NCBI GenBank assembly: GCA_030674185.1
Contig: CM060315.1
Span: forward strand, 85,503,454 to 85,567,453
DNA length: 64,000 bases
Direction of reading: 5' to 3'
From: Monoplex corrugatus
Lineage: Eukaryota; Mollusca; Gastropoda; Littorinimorpha; Ranellidae
The notes under the pieces are model-generated. The model had not been told where the DNA came from, searched no databases, and saw only the letters and a list, made by a program, of their open reading frames with translations. The position numbers were made by a program, and so were the translations under genes. Each line of letters begins with the position of its first letter. Within the stretch, counting starts at the first letter, position 1. Positions 33,281 through 44,819 of this stretch are shown here, piece after piece.

Positions 33281-33343
33281 TTTTACTCCTGACCTTTCTT
33301 CCTGCAGGAGTCTGGTGGATAGGGTATGGGAGTGAAAGGGTAA
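33281..33343. mobile_element. TTAA foldback mini-element, degenerate copy
   Basis: It contains 'cttcctgcaggagtctggtg' and 'gatagggtatgggagtgaaa' preceded by 'ttttactcctgacc'. This is the consensus of the foldback family with the left arm partly deleted. Confidence 0.5.
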
Positions 33344-33375
33344 GAACTGTAAACACATGGAGAGCTGACTTGATG

Positions 33376-33790
33376 GTAGGCCTACCATTTGTCCTCTACC
33401 CGATATGTTTGTTTTTTCTGCAACTCCCACATGGACGTGAATGTAGGCCTACCATTGTCCTCTACCCGATATGTTTGTTTTTCTGCAACTCCCACATGGA
33501 CGTGAATGTAGGCCTACCATTTGTCCTCTACCCGATATGTTTGTTTTTTTCTGCAACTCCCACATGACGTGAATGTAGCCTACCATTTGTCCTCTACCCG
33601 ATATGTTTGTTTTTCTGCAACTCCCACATGGACGTGAATGTAGGCCTACCATTTGTCCTCTACCCGATATGTTTGTTTTTTTCTGCAACTCCCACATGGA
33701 CGTAAATGTAGGCCTACCATTTGTCCTCTACCCGATATGTTTGTTTTTTTCTGCAACTCCCACATGGACGTGAATGTAGGCCTACCATAC
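33376..33790. repeat. ~67-bp tandem repeat, six copies
   Basis: The unit starts 'gtaggcctaccatttgtcct' and ends 'cccacatggacgtgaat'. Starts are near 33376, 33443, 33508, 33575, 33640, 33709 and 33777 (partial). Length varies mainly by T-run indels. The 60-80-codon repetitive frames are artefacts. Confidence 0.95.
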
Positions 33791-34289
33791 AAGCGTGCAT
33801 TTACATGTGTAGCTGTTTTGTGATTGTTTTTTTACCTTGCCATCAGGGAAATCATACTCCGTTTTTAGGGGTGTGCATGCTGAGGGTTTTGTTCTTTCGA
33901 TAAGCTGCTGAACACTGACGTGGCTTATAAGGATTTTTAATGTGTATATTTGATGTTCTGCATGCATATATACTAAAACTGTCATAGACATTATTATTGT
34001 TACTGCCAGTACTTGCTATTGTGGATGTCTCCTTTTGCACAGGTTGTGCTTTGCAGTGCTTCTTCTGTTCTTTCGTTGAGATTTTAACATGAAGGCATTA
34101 TGTTATTTTGGATATCATGGGAATGAGATGTGTAGGTTGCATGGCGTAAAAGTGAGCTGTGCCTCCCAGCATGTCGGCATGTAAGGTTTATGTACATGCT
34201 TATTTTGGGGGAGGGGATGGGACAGCATTATAGATTAGAACACTCCCAAAACAGTAAATGCTGAGGTTCAACATGCTCAAGGTCGACTG
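33791..34289. other. Intergenic, no recognised feature
   Basis: Nothing assignable. Confidence 0.5.
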
Positions 34290-34445
34290 TTGAATTGACG
34301 GGTGATTAGGTTCATGGCTTGATTTGAACACACAATCCCAGTCTGTCCAGCTGTAAATGGGTACCTATCTCTTTTCAGGGACTCAGAAGTTAAAAGCAAC
34401 AAGAGGAAAGAGATGGGCAACACAGTGAAGATGCTGCCCTGGGGA
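34290..34445 (+). mobile_element. SINE-like fragment (family S-c)
   Basis: It has a B-box-like 'cttgatttgaacacaca' and the shared body 'gtccagctgtaaatgggtac'. Same family as 31110-31225. Confidence 0.45.
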
Positions 34446-35079
34446 AAATCAGTATCCATTCGTTTACTCCCCTATGAGTTCAGGGTATGTGACAAGTGTT
34501 ACCTGTGGTTAGAAAAAAAATGTATGGCATGTGCCATAGTTATTTGAGATCTCTGTTGTGTTTCAGTTTTCAGTGAGCAGACTGGTTCATTTGATATGAG
34601 AAGTCAACATCTAATGTCTTTAGTTCAGTCATAGCCTGCACACACAAAAATAAAAGTCAAAAAAAAGGCCAGTTTGCTGCCTGTTTTAATGATCTAATCA
34701 TTCAGGTGTTGTCATCTTTGTGTTTTGTAGGTCCTTTGGTTCTCCATCATAAACGTGTGTATTACATGGGGGATTCATCCGCATACCTTGAGGCTTTTAT
34801 TACTAGGAAGCTGAAACTGTTTTCATTGTTTACATTATTAATTAGGAAAGAAGTAATGGGTTGCTTTGGGGTGGTGAATGTGCAAGGTAAGCAGTTACAC
34901 AAAATGTATGTTAAATTGTGATGAAAGCAGTGATGTTAGTCATTTGTTTTTTAACCCCATCTGCTGAATGGCACTGGTGGTTGAATGGGATTGACTGAAT
35001 CATTCTCCAGTTTAAAGATCCGAGTTGACAACTCTCCAATATAAAAGCATCAAAACAATGAAGACTGTGTCCTAAACAT

Positions 35080-35265
35080 GGTATCCTCCATCTCTTCTCA
35101 TCTTTGCACCATTTGTCAAGGTCAGTTTTACTGCCGAGTTATGGTGTGCTTTTCATACTTCATGGAGTTTGTTCAAGAGAGATTCATCGCACTTGGACAA
35201 TTCTGTAGGTGCTCCACCCAAATCTGCCAACACCCGTATGGGAGATCCTGCATGGGCAGTGTCGG
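35080..35265 (-). mobile_element. SINE family S-b body, partial copy
   Basis: 'ggagtttgttcaagagagat' and 'ggtgctccacccaaatctgc' are the reverse complement of the 3' body of the SINE at 20945-21290. The tRNA-like head is missing. Confidence 0.55.
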
Positions 35266-35603
35266 AATGATATATTTAATTAGATGAATACTGTACTGTT
35301 GAGGTCAGCTGTGAGTGAGTTGCCTTTGTTTTAAATGAGTTGCAAGAGTTAACTAATTCATGGAATTGTCCTGATGAGACATGGGATGGACGAGGTGCAA
35401 ATGCATTATTCAAGCATTGTAAGATTGAGGGTTGTGTGTGTGTAACGCTTACAACTGTACACATTTGGAATCGGTGGAATAGTGATGACATTTTACCGTT
35501 AGACTGTTGTAGTAGGACTGAAGGTGTATAGTTGTTGTATGATTCCATTACTGTTAGTGTTGTTTTAGAAAGTGTGCGAGTACAAAGAGAGTGCTATTTA
35601 TTT

Positions 35604-35678
35604 TTAACCCTGACAGTCTTTCACCCTATCCACCAGATTTTGCAGGAAGCTAGTAAGGTGAGGAAGTGGAAAGGTTAA
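35604..35678. mobile_element. TTAA foldback mini-element, 75 bp
   Basis: It runs TTAA to TTAA. The left arm is CCCTGACAGTCTTTCACCCT plus ATCCACCAG. The right arm reads back as an imperfect inverted copy (AGGTGAGGAAGTGGAAAGG). It is the same family as 36432-36637. Confidence 0.65.
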
Positions 35679-36431
35679 TTCACTCATTGTATCATTATTT
35701 ACAGTGTAATTATATTATCCCATGTTGCAGGTGTATATACATGAGCTATGGGGATGGTTGAAAAAAATGTGTGGATAAGAAGGAAAACTGAAGAGATACA
35801 TCTATGTAATGGTATCCCTGTATTGTTGGCAGTGTTGTGAGATAGTTATTTGTGACTGTTATCTTGTATGTGTGTTTGGGGGGAACAAGAGATCCATTTT
35901 CTTCTTGTCTCCATATGAGGAGCGTGGTAGCAGAATGCCTGATCATATTTTTCTGAAGAAACATTTCTCTTCAGTTCATTTTTCACATTTTCCATGTAAT
36001 AAGCAGAGTTTGTTTTTAATGTTTATATCACTGATACACAACATATTTTGTTGTCATTTTATGTCTTTATCCCCAATTTGCATGACAGATCTTTTCATGT
36101 CTTTGTATTTTATTGTGTTCACTTGTCATTTTTTGTGATCATTCTGCTGTTTTCAATTGTACATAACTGGAATGTTTGCCTGAGGCATGGGATAGAAAAG
36201 GCATCTCTTGACAAGACATCTCTTAACCTTACAAATTCATCATGGGTAATTGTCAGCACTAGATGCAAGTCCAAAGCATATGTTGTGTGGTGAACCAGAG
36301 GAAAGAAATTGATTACATTGTGAGCAGAACTTGTAAAAGTGGTAGGAAGAAGCTTCAAAATATTATTGAAGAGGTCAAGACATGCAATGCAGCTTAAGAG
36401 CTCTCCTCTCAATCCCAACAGTTGGTTATTT
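35679..36431. other. Intergenic, no recognised feature
   Basis: Frames at 35809-36138 (+) and 36119-36484 (-) have no domain that I recognise. Confidence 0.45.
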
Positions 36432-36637
36432 TTAATCCTTTGACTCCCACACACTATCCACCAGCATCCTGCATTGCCAACCATGCTAGCAAAGCAACAA
36501 CTTAACCCTTTGATTCCTCACCTATCCACCTGCTTCCTGCATAGGTGAGGGAATCAAAGGGTTAAATTTTTGCTTTGCTAGCTTGTTGGAAATGCAGGAT
36601 GCTGATGGATAGTGTGCAGGAGTCAAAGGGTTTTTAA
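36432..36637. mobile_element. Double TTAA foldback (206 bp, with a 64-bp core)
   Basis: The core 36502-36565 is TTAACCCTTTGATTCC to GGAATCAAAGGGTTAA. It sits at the centre of a larger imperfect palindrome that starts and ends with TTAA (36432 and 36634). The outer arms repeat the same consensus ('ctatccaccagcatcctgca'). A third half-copy follows to TTAA near 36677. Confidence 0.8.
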
Positions 36638-36679
36638 ATTTTTGCAGTTGGTGGATAGGATGCAGGATGCAAAGGCTTA

Positions 36680-37990
36680 ATCATCAACAGATCTCCATTT
36701 TCTCTCTCTATTTCACTAAGTAGCACAGTTGTTTGAGATATTAACAGAAGTGTGATCCAAATTTTCTATCTGTCTTCGTAGAATAGTGCAAACAACACAA
36801 AAAGGAAAAACTGACAGTGGAAAACATGCTCCTATTATGTTCAAGTACATGGATGATGTTTTATTCCTGTTACAGAGGCCTAATTGATGTAGAGAATTCT
36901 CGCCAGATTAATTGCATGGGTTAGAACCTGGCTCAAGTAACTGTGCATGAGTTCTTCAGTTCACTCATCTGCATTAAATACTTGGCCTTGTTTAGGGTAC
37001 AGGGGTTATTTACAAATAACACTCGAGGGATAGAAGCTACAAGATTCTCTTGTCCACCTGGATAGCTGTTCATATACAAAATAGCTTAATCCAGTGTAAT
37101 GACAGCTTATCTGGGCTTGTCCATTACCAGTCTTGATTACAAATCAAGTGGCAAGGAAGAGGCCTGGAACTTGCTCTTGAAATGACCCTAGCGTATCAGG
37201 GTTTCTTCCTGTCTCTTCTCACTGATCACTACTTGAGGGTAATGGGATGATCTTGCACTGTACAAAAATAGAGATACATGTTACAGAGACGCAGACTTGC
37301 CTGATTTGTGTATTCTCCAATCATCTAGAGCTGTTATACTTTGTTTTGTCTCAAGTCATTAATGTGTGGAATCACCAAATGATTCATCATATGTGGGTAA
37401 ACGGCAAGTAGTACAAGCGCATGCAAGGAATTGTACTTTGATGGAAGTAGCCCTTTAACAGATTATTTTCTTTTCTAGGCATTGTGTGTACATAGTTTGG
37501 GTGCTGGGATGCTTATTAGACAGTAGCAGTGGTGTGGGGAACATCTTTCAAAACTATTGACTGTGACAATACGAATGTGTATAATTTGTAATGACAAACT
37601 GATTTTTTGTCACATTGTGCAATGTGTATATTTTACTGCCAGATTTGTTCCAATTAAACCAGACATGTTTTATCTTGTGCTCTGAGGAGAATAATTCTTG
37701 CATTAATAAAGCTATTTATTATTTTAAGCACAATGCTGAATCTTTCCGTGCTTTCTGTGGAAGATGAAAAAGAGCAAGTATAAAAGTGGAGAATGTTTGA
37801 AAATCAAATGCTGTGATGCCTCTTTCGTTCAGCAGTCCAAGCCTGAGAGTATATGTGCATGTGCACTTCTCTTTCACAAGGCATATGTACAGTATACATG
37901 TGATCATATCTCACAGAATTGCTCAGTCTGAATGTGGATGATTTTGAAATTCATGCATGGAGATCCATGTACACCCCTTCCTGCCTAAAA
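36680..37990. other. Intergenic, no recognised feature
   Basis: No gene recognised. An AATAAA at about 37704 is the only transcription-related motif seen. Confidence 0.45.
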
Positions 37991-37993
37991 ATT

Positions 37994-38245
37994 GTTGTAG
38001 TCTGCTGATTATTTTGATACTCAAACAGAACAAATGATGGTGCAAACATTGTAGTTTGCTGATTATTTTGATACTCAAACAGAACAAATGACAGTGCAAA
38101 CATCTAGTAGTGTAACTGTAGTGTGCTGATTATTTCAGTATTCAGACTGAAACTTAAGAGAGTGCAAACATCTAAGTAGTGTAACTGTAGTGTGCTGATT
38201 ATTTCAGTATTCAGACTGAAACTTAAGAGAGTGCAAACATCAAAG
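37994..38245. repeat. Two short tandem duplications (~55 and ~75 bp units)
   Basis: 'ctgctgattattttgatact' is repeated twice at ~37998-38105. A related longer unit ('gtagtgtgctgattatttca') follows twice at ~38105-38240. The two units share a core, so this is a degenerate tandem array. Confidence 0.85.
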
Positions 38246-38269
38246 CTATCTGGAACATGTGCCACTGCA

Positions 38270-38545
38270 TGACTAGGTGTCTACTGGACTTTATCAAAGT
38301 GGTTTTCATTGTACTCTGACAAATTCCTTGCATGCTCCACTCAAATCTGCCAAAAATGATTTGACAAAAGCTCTATGTACGGTGGAGGTTTTGAAATGGG
38401 AAAGGGAGGAAGGGCCTATGAAATACTAAGCTGACACCACCAGAATGATGGAAACATTAAGGCCAGTTTTTAATGTCACAGGCTGGGATTGAACTCGAAT
38501 GTATCAGATCTTGAGTCAACAGGTCTATCAAAACGACTAACCAGA
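38270..38545 (-). mobile_element. tRNA-derived SINE (family S-b)
   Basis: On the minus strand the head 'gtctggttagtcgttttgat' and B-box-like 'cgagttcaatcccag' precede the body 'ttccatcattctggtggtgt'. It aligns with 20945-21290. Confidence 0.65.
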
Positions 38546-39245
38546 CTACATTTTTTATGGGTTGGTCAAGTCTGAGGAGTCGCTCCATTTATCACTCAGC
38601 CATACAAATCAGATCCATGACAAGCTACACCATCTTCAAATTATTCCACACTCCACTTGGAACCTGTACACTATTCAGATCAGCTTTCAGGACAAAACAT
38701 ACAGAATACCCCAGTCATTGCAATAACTGACCTAAAGAAGAGTCAGTTCTCAGCATTTTCCATCGTTTACATGGACTGGTATTTTTTCAGGCAAACCTGC
38801 ACAGTGTATAGCCTAAAAGATCACTTGCCATTTATCAAACAAACAAGGACAATTTTAATAATGATGCATAATGAGGGCTGATTCAAAAGTTCTGTTGTTT
38901 AGGCTGTCGTTTCTATTTATAGTAAATACTTGTTCCAAGATGAAAAATAGACTTTGCACTATTTATATGTACGATGCCATCTCTAGTTTATGTCACTGAA
39001 AATGTGACGTGACTGTGTGTCTGCAAAAAATGGATCCAAGCATAGAGCAACTGAGATGCTATGTTTTTGCAAATCACAGCCTACTACATATTTCAATCAG
39101 ACTATCAAAAAAGTGTGTCATAATGGCTGATGTGTTGGCTAGTAACTGAGTACTTGTCACCTGTCACTTTCAGCCTGCACTACTGGCTAGCACTGCTGCA
39201 TGCAGCTACGCGAAAAGGACAGCAGAATGCTTAATTCTCTCTCTG
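38546..39245. other. Intergenic, weak mariner-like hint
   Basis: No supported feature. 'MDPSIEQLRCYVF' at about 39030 is faintly reminiscent of a mariner transposase N-terminus but nothing downstream follows it. Confidence 0.35.
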
Positions 39246-39249
39246 TCAG

Positions 39250-42200
39250 TACATAGCCTCTCCATCAGCAAACCCTATGTTGTGCCTCCTCGTGGTGACA
39301 TGCGGTAACTGAGCACTTAACAGACTCGGGCTAACCTCGAGGCATTTCAGATGTGCAGCATGCAAGCCCATCGGCATGTGGGCATCCCAGACCCCCAGCT
39401 AGGGGTTAATAGCACCACTGCCTTGTGGGTGTCTCGGGAGAAACCAAGACTAAGGGAGTGAAACCCAACAGAAAAAAAAACACAACCTTGTGGTCATCTC
39501 GGGAGAGACTTGGGCTAAGGGAGTAAACCCTGACAGAAAACTGATGAATGGCAACAGGAAACCACCATCGTATATTCCCAAGTTAATCATGGCCAGCTAA
39601 GAGAACAGAGGTACACAACGTAAACAGGGGCTCCCATGGAGCACTTCCGTTCGGTAGGGACCATTATGCCGCACAGGTGATAATCAACCATCAGCAAGCT
39701 ACCGCAATCAAACTAAAGAACATCAAAATTGCAACCTGGAATATAAGAACATTGTTGCAAAAAGGAAAAGTAGAAAATGTCAAGATGGAGATAGAAAGGC
39801 TTAATCAACATCCAATATTTTAGGACAAGGGTAAGTAAGATGGAAGAGGACAGGCATGACAATATCAGGCAAGCATACAATTATATATTCTGGTGGAAAG
39901 ACATATGAAAGAGGAGTGGGCATCATAATGGAAAGGGACAAGTCAAAGTCTATCACACTGGGCTGTGTCAGACCGAGTTTTATTAGTTAAACTGGATGGC
40001 AAGACATTTGATATCAACATGAACCAACTATAAGCACCAACACTGTCAAGTACTCAGGAAGAAACTGACAACTTCTATGAAGTATTAGACAGCCAAGGCT
40101 CAATGCAAATCACAGGATATTACAGTAATAACGGGAGATTTCAGTGCTAAAGCGGGACAGGAGAGAGTACATGACATAGTTTGACTTCATGGCCTTGGCA
40201 CACAGAATGAAAGGGGAGAGAAACTTGTTGAATGGACATAAATACATGAATTCATAATAGGAAACACCTGGTTTGAGCGGCCCAACAGAAGAAAATGACA
40301 TGGATGAATCCAGGAGATACTACAAAAAATCAAATTGATTACATCCTCAGAAATAATAGATTTAGAAATTCTTTACTGACAGCAAACACATTACCAAGTG
40401 CAGACTGCAGCAGTGACCACAATCCTGTAATGGGAAGATTCAGGCTGAAACTAAGGAAAAGAAAACAAATCAAAAGCAACATCAAACTAAATGTTGGAAT
40501 CTTAAAGACAGATGAAAAATTTAACATACATGTTGAAAGCAAATTCAGACAAAGTTGAGAAACTCGATAAATGAAGCTTGTGAAGAAATCCCCAGAGTTG
40601 AAAGAAAAACAAACAAACAAAAACCTGGATGACAAAAGAAATTTTAGGTTAATGGAAGAATGGAGGAAGGCAAAAGGAAAAGAGGAAGAATACAAAAAGA
40701 TACACAAGAAAATCATGTATAGGTGCAAGGAAGCTAAGGAAGCTTGGCTGAAAACAAAGTGCAAAGGAGTAGAAGACCGACACAAAACAGACCTACAATT
40801 TATGTACAGAAGTCTTGAAGAAACTGCCCACAGGAAAAAGACGTGCACATCAACTGGTTGCTTAAAATCTAAAGATGGTACGATTATTATGGAAAAAGAC
40901 AAAATATCAGACAGATGGGGAGAGTACATTAAAGACTTTTTTGACAATGACAGAAATGCAGAACACATTATAAGAAAGAACACTGAAGGACCACCCATAA
41001 TGAAAGATGAAGTTAGAGCAGCACTGAAAAAGACGAAACCAGGAAAAGCCCCAGGACCAGACAATATTACTACAGAAGTAATTGAGGTCCTAGGAGAATT
41101 TGGTATTGAAAAAAATGTCCTCCTAAATGAAATTTATTGACACCGGAAAAATCCCCAATACATCACAGTCAATTTTCATTGCGGCTATAAAATGCAAACT
41201 CCATCGTACAATCAGCAAACTCCATCGTACAATCAGCTTGATGGATCATGTAACAAAAATTCTATTAAGAACAATCACAACCAGGACAAGAAACAGAATC
41301 AAAAGAGAAATAGAAGAACAGTGTGGATTTGTCAAAGGAAAAGGAACTATTAATGCCATATACATCCTCAGAACTATCACAGAGAGGTCAGTCAAGTTGA
41401 ATAAGGACTTATATATTTATGCTTTGTTGGTTATACCAAGGCCTTCAATCGGGTAAGAGATGAAGAATTGATCAACCAACTAGAAAAGCTCAATACTGAT
41501 GGAAAAGATCTAAGAATAATTAGAAATATGTATTGGGACCAGTCACCATGGTGTAGTGGTTAGCTCAATGGACTACCAACTGGAAGGCTGTGGGTTTGAA
41601 TCCCTCAGTCCCTTCAAAAATCTGTGGGATTTTTCAGCTCTAACCGGCTCCTACCCAGATTTGGGCGTGCTATGGGCTCATTGGGAAGACTGGGACCACA
41701 CAGTTGAGTTTATTCCATGGATGCGTCATTGAGGGTGTTGTCAAATCTTCTGACCAGCACCGCGGGTGTCTTATCTCTTGAGCCTGGTTGATGCCAGGAT
41801 GGAACTCCACAGCATCAAGATCATCATCCTTTTCAACATCACCATCAACACATTGTAAAAGAACTGTCACTTCTATGGCCATTAAGGAAGGTACCGCAAA
41901 AAATGGGATGAAAAAAAAGATGAGCACAAAGACAACCTCCTTAAGTGCGATCATTCTAAAAAAAAATATACAAAAAATAAAAAGAATCATGTATTTGGAA
42001 CAAACAGCAGCAATGAGAATAGAAAATGATATAAGCTCTTTCCAAAATATAAGAGGGGTTAGGCAGGGTTGTGTTCTGTCACCAGATTTGTATTCACTTT
42101 ACAGCAAAACCTTCATGAGGAACCTAGAAGAAAGCCCTGGGATAAAGGTTAGAGGAAAAGTGATAACATTCATTACGCAGATGACACCATGCTAATTGCA

Positions 42201-42980
42201 GAAAATGAAAAAGATCTACAAAATCTTGTGAATATAAACAGAAACAGAAAGCAAAACTAAAAGGTTGGAGCTAAATAGCAAGAAAACTGAAGTCATGGTA
42301 ATCAGTTAAAAAAAAAAAAAAAAAATCCCCTCATGCAAAATAACAGCAAATGGCACAACCTTGACGCAGGTTGATAAGTTTAAATATCTGGGAACTGTTA
42401 TCTCACCAGACAGCAGATGCACATCAGAAATAGCCAGCAGAGTTGGCCAAGCTCAAACAGCATTCCAGAAGATGGAAAAGTGTTCTTACCAACAAATGCC
42501 TATCAATTAACATCAGGAGGACAGTTCTTGAGTGTTATATAGAACCAATACTGTTGGAATATACTGTTGTATGGTTGTGAGGCGAGGACGGTCAACATGC
42601 AAAGTCAGAAAAAGACTGAGACAACTGAAATATGTTTTCTAAGAAAAATGCTGAGAGTTCTATGGTCAGCAAAGAAACAAACAAAACAGTCTTGAAGGAG
42701 GCAGACACAAGAAGATCATTAGTAAAGAAGATTAGAAAAAGATAAGCAACATTTATAGGACATTGTATGAGACAAGAGAAATTAGAGCACCTGGTCACAC
42801 AGGAAAACAGGAGGGAAAGAGAGCACCAAGTAGACCCAGGGAGATAATACTGGACGGACTTGCAGAGTGGCTGAGGACAGAGAGTGTGGGAGATGTACCT
42901 GCAGCAACAAGGGATAGATTTGCGTGGTTGGGTCATGATCACCAATGCAATGTGGCAGGGCTGATGATGATGATGATGTC
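39250..42980 (+). pseudogene. LINE family A, near full-length, decayed
   Basis: A 5' region with a ~75-bp imperfect duplication (39418-39540) precedes an endonuclease domain (IKIATWNIRTLLQKGKVEN at ~39727; GLGTQNERGEKLVEW at ~40195; ITSSEI/ IDYILRNNRFRNSL near 40340). The reverse transcriptase follows (KTKPGKAPGPDNITTEVIE ~41030; GFVKGKGTINAIYILRT ~41330; the YADD-block is damaged near 42175). Then come YGCEA-like and GRPREIILDGLAEWL segments and a (GAT)n tail at 42961-42978. Stops and frameshifts are frequent, and a SINE is inserted at 41539-41984. It is the only copy in the window retaining the endonuclease region. Confidence 0.9.
41539..41984 (+). mobile_element. tRNA-derived SINE (family S-a) inserted in LINE
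   Basis: The A-box is in ATGGTGTAGTGGTTAGCTCA and the B-box in GGGTTTGAATCCC. An A-rich tail ends at 41984. It is flanked by an imperfect target duplication (aatatgtattggga at 41525-41538; aatcatgtatttgga at 41985-41999), and the LINE reading resumes exactly behind it. The body matches the minus-strand copy at 31945-32236. Confidence 0.88.
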
Positions 42981-43700
42981 AAAAAGCAGTTGATTCTTGG
43001 CTCAGGAAGCTGACACTGTGTGGACTAATATGAAGGACTGAAAATTTCATGCATGTTGGACTTCCTGTTTTTCTTTTGTGAAATAGGTGACAAAAACTTT
43101 TGGATCAGCCCTTGTACCATGCATTATACAGGCTGATTTGTTGTTTTCACTGTACAGCAAAACTATCACTTCAGAAGGTATTGTTTTGACACCGTACAAT
43201 CTTCTCAGTGATACAAGTGTTGGTTTTTTTTTTTCATGTTCACCGTCTCAAGCTGATTTGTATCAGGTCACACTCACACTTGAATCATTATCAACAAATG
43301 CATTTACAGGATTGTCAGCATTCAAAAGTCTGAAATCTGAACAAAATCAGATGCAAATGCATGCAATGACAAGACTGATGAAGAATATACAGTACTTGTG
43401 CAACGTTGTTCTATTCTATCAATCAAGATGTTCACAACACTTTCATGTCAAAATTTGACAGCGCTATATCTGCTCTGTCTGTCAACACGCATACACTCAT
43501 TGCCAGCGAATATCATGCCAGTATTGCTGCCATTCAGACAAACAGGCATCACAGACAACCTCTATTCAGGAGTATCGATGTTGTATAACATGATTTTTTT
43601 AACCCTACCATAAAATTTACCAAAAACAACTTTTACACTATTCAATTTGTTAGAAGTGTACCAAAAGTTTGCAAAGTTTGTTTACTGATCTCTCTACTAA
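42981..43700. other. Intergenic, no recognised feature
   Basis: Frame 43087-43458 (+), 123 codons, has no recognisable domain and no clear splice context. Confidence 0.4.
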
Positions 43701-43704
43701 TCCT

Positions 43705-43790
43705 TTAACTCCTTCACATTATCCATCCTAACCCTAAAAGCTTCTTCCCGCAGGAAGCTAATGGACAGGGCTAGGAAGTAAAACGGTAAA
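43705..43790. mobile_element. TTAA foldback mini-element, 86 bp
   Basis: It runs from TTAACTCCTTCACATTATCC to 'gacagggctaggaagtaaaa' and a mutated GTAA. The hinge 'gcttcttcccgcaggaagct' is a strong hairpin. Confidence 0.6.
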
Positions 43791-43849
43791 TGGAGACGGT
43801 ATTCACTATACACAAAACTGAAAACATGAGGTTGTTGTTACTGTTATTT

Positions 43850-44390
43850 CTATTTAAAGCCATATCAGGGCTATAACCACTTCAAAACATGCAAAACTTC
43901 AACAGAAAAAAAAAATTAAGTACACATATCAATGCATTCGCGCACATAATCTAAGAACATGCCCCTGGCATTGGCCACTCCGCCCAATTTAACGCACAAG
44001 GGATTTAAAAAAAAACACCTGAATACAAATTTAAGCATACCTAAGTACACCAAAACATATAAATACAGGCATAAATTACCTAAAACTGGTTCCGCATATC
44101 TCACCTCTCTAGATCCAAAAATGCGCTTAACACATGTACCCAATTATCAATCCTAAGAGAAAGTACGTAAGACTTTATCGAACACATACACATGAATGGA
44201 CCAGCAAGGCAGAAAATGATAGGAAGAAATGACAAAAAGCAAAGGAACAAGGCAGAAACAAAGAGACAGACAGAAAAGAGGAAATTTCTGACACAGACTT
44301 TCCACAAGGTGGGGATAATATTTTCACTGGAAGAGCCCCCGGCATCCTCACAGGGGGGTGGAAAACATGAGGTGAAGCAAACAATGAGCA
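43850..44390. repeat. Interspersed repeat R1, copy 1
   Basis: 'agccatatcagggctataac', 'tcaatgcattcgcgcacata' and 'gaatggaccagcaaggcaga' recur in the same order at 53150-53640 and 61170-62020. Class unknown, ~0.5 kb, no coding capacity. It is truncated differently in each place. Confidence 0.8.
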
Positions 44391-44516
44391 AGTCCTTGAC
44401 TTGTGGACCTTATTTTGCACACAACAATGTGCACGCATTCATGACCCACAGGCACTGTGTATCAAGTGATCTACAAAATCACTTTACAATATCAACAGGA
44501 ATTGAAATTTTACCCT

Positions 44517-44581
44517 TTAACTCTCTCACCCTGTCCACCGGCTTACTCTCATGGATAGGGTAAGGGATGTGAAAGAGTTAA
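44517..44581. mobile_element. TTAA foldback mini-element, 65 bp
   Basis: TTAACTCTCTCACCCTGTCC ... GGATAGGGTAAGGGATGTGA-AAGAGTTAA. Complete with both TTAA ends. Confidence 0.7.
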
Positions 44582-44654
44582 AATGCCAACATTGCATCAG
44601 CCTTTCTTCACACAGAATAGCACATAACTTTTAAATAAATATGCACAATTTCCC

Positions 44655-44815
44655 TTCATGCACTCCAAGCTTACCATCATATTTAAACTACTTTTATTTC
44701 CACAAACCTTCCTGCACACTCCAACCTTTCCATCGTATCAAATAACTCAATGCCACAGACCTTCGTGCACGCTTCAATCTTACCATCACATTAAAAGACT
44801 TAATGCCACAAACAG
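44655..44815. repeat. ~53-bp degenerate tandem repeat, three copies
   Basis: Each unit has 'tgcac(a/g)c', 'caa-cttaccatc' and 'cacaaacc'. About 70-80% alike by eye. Confidence 0.6.
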
Positions 44816-44819
44816 TGCA

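Noticed and set aside
33376..33790. Possible CRISPR array
   Set aside because: Units are directly abutting tandem repeats without unique spacers, in eukaryotic DNA. The same holds for the 82-bp and 108-bp arrays.
33370..33903. Repetitive open frames resembling a repeat protein
   Set aside because: They are produced by the 67-bp tandem array on both strands. The unit length is not a multiple of three and shifts frame between copies.
39030..39150. Mariner-like transposase N-terminus (MDPSIEQ...)
   Set aside because: Similarity is limited to a few residues. No helix-turn-helix, no DDE/D motifs and no terminal repeats could be seen.
43087..43458. 123-codon open frame downstream of LINE
   Set aside because: Composition is unremarkable and no family, start context or splice sites are evident. 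Frames of this length are expected by chance in AT-moderate DNA.
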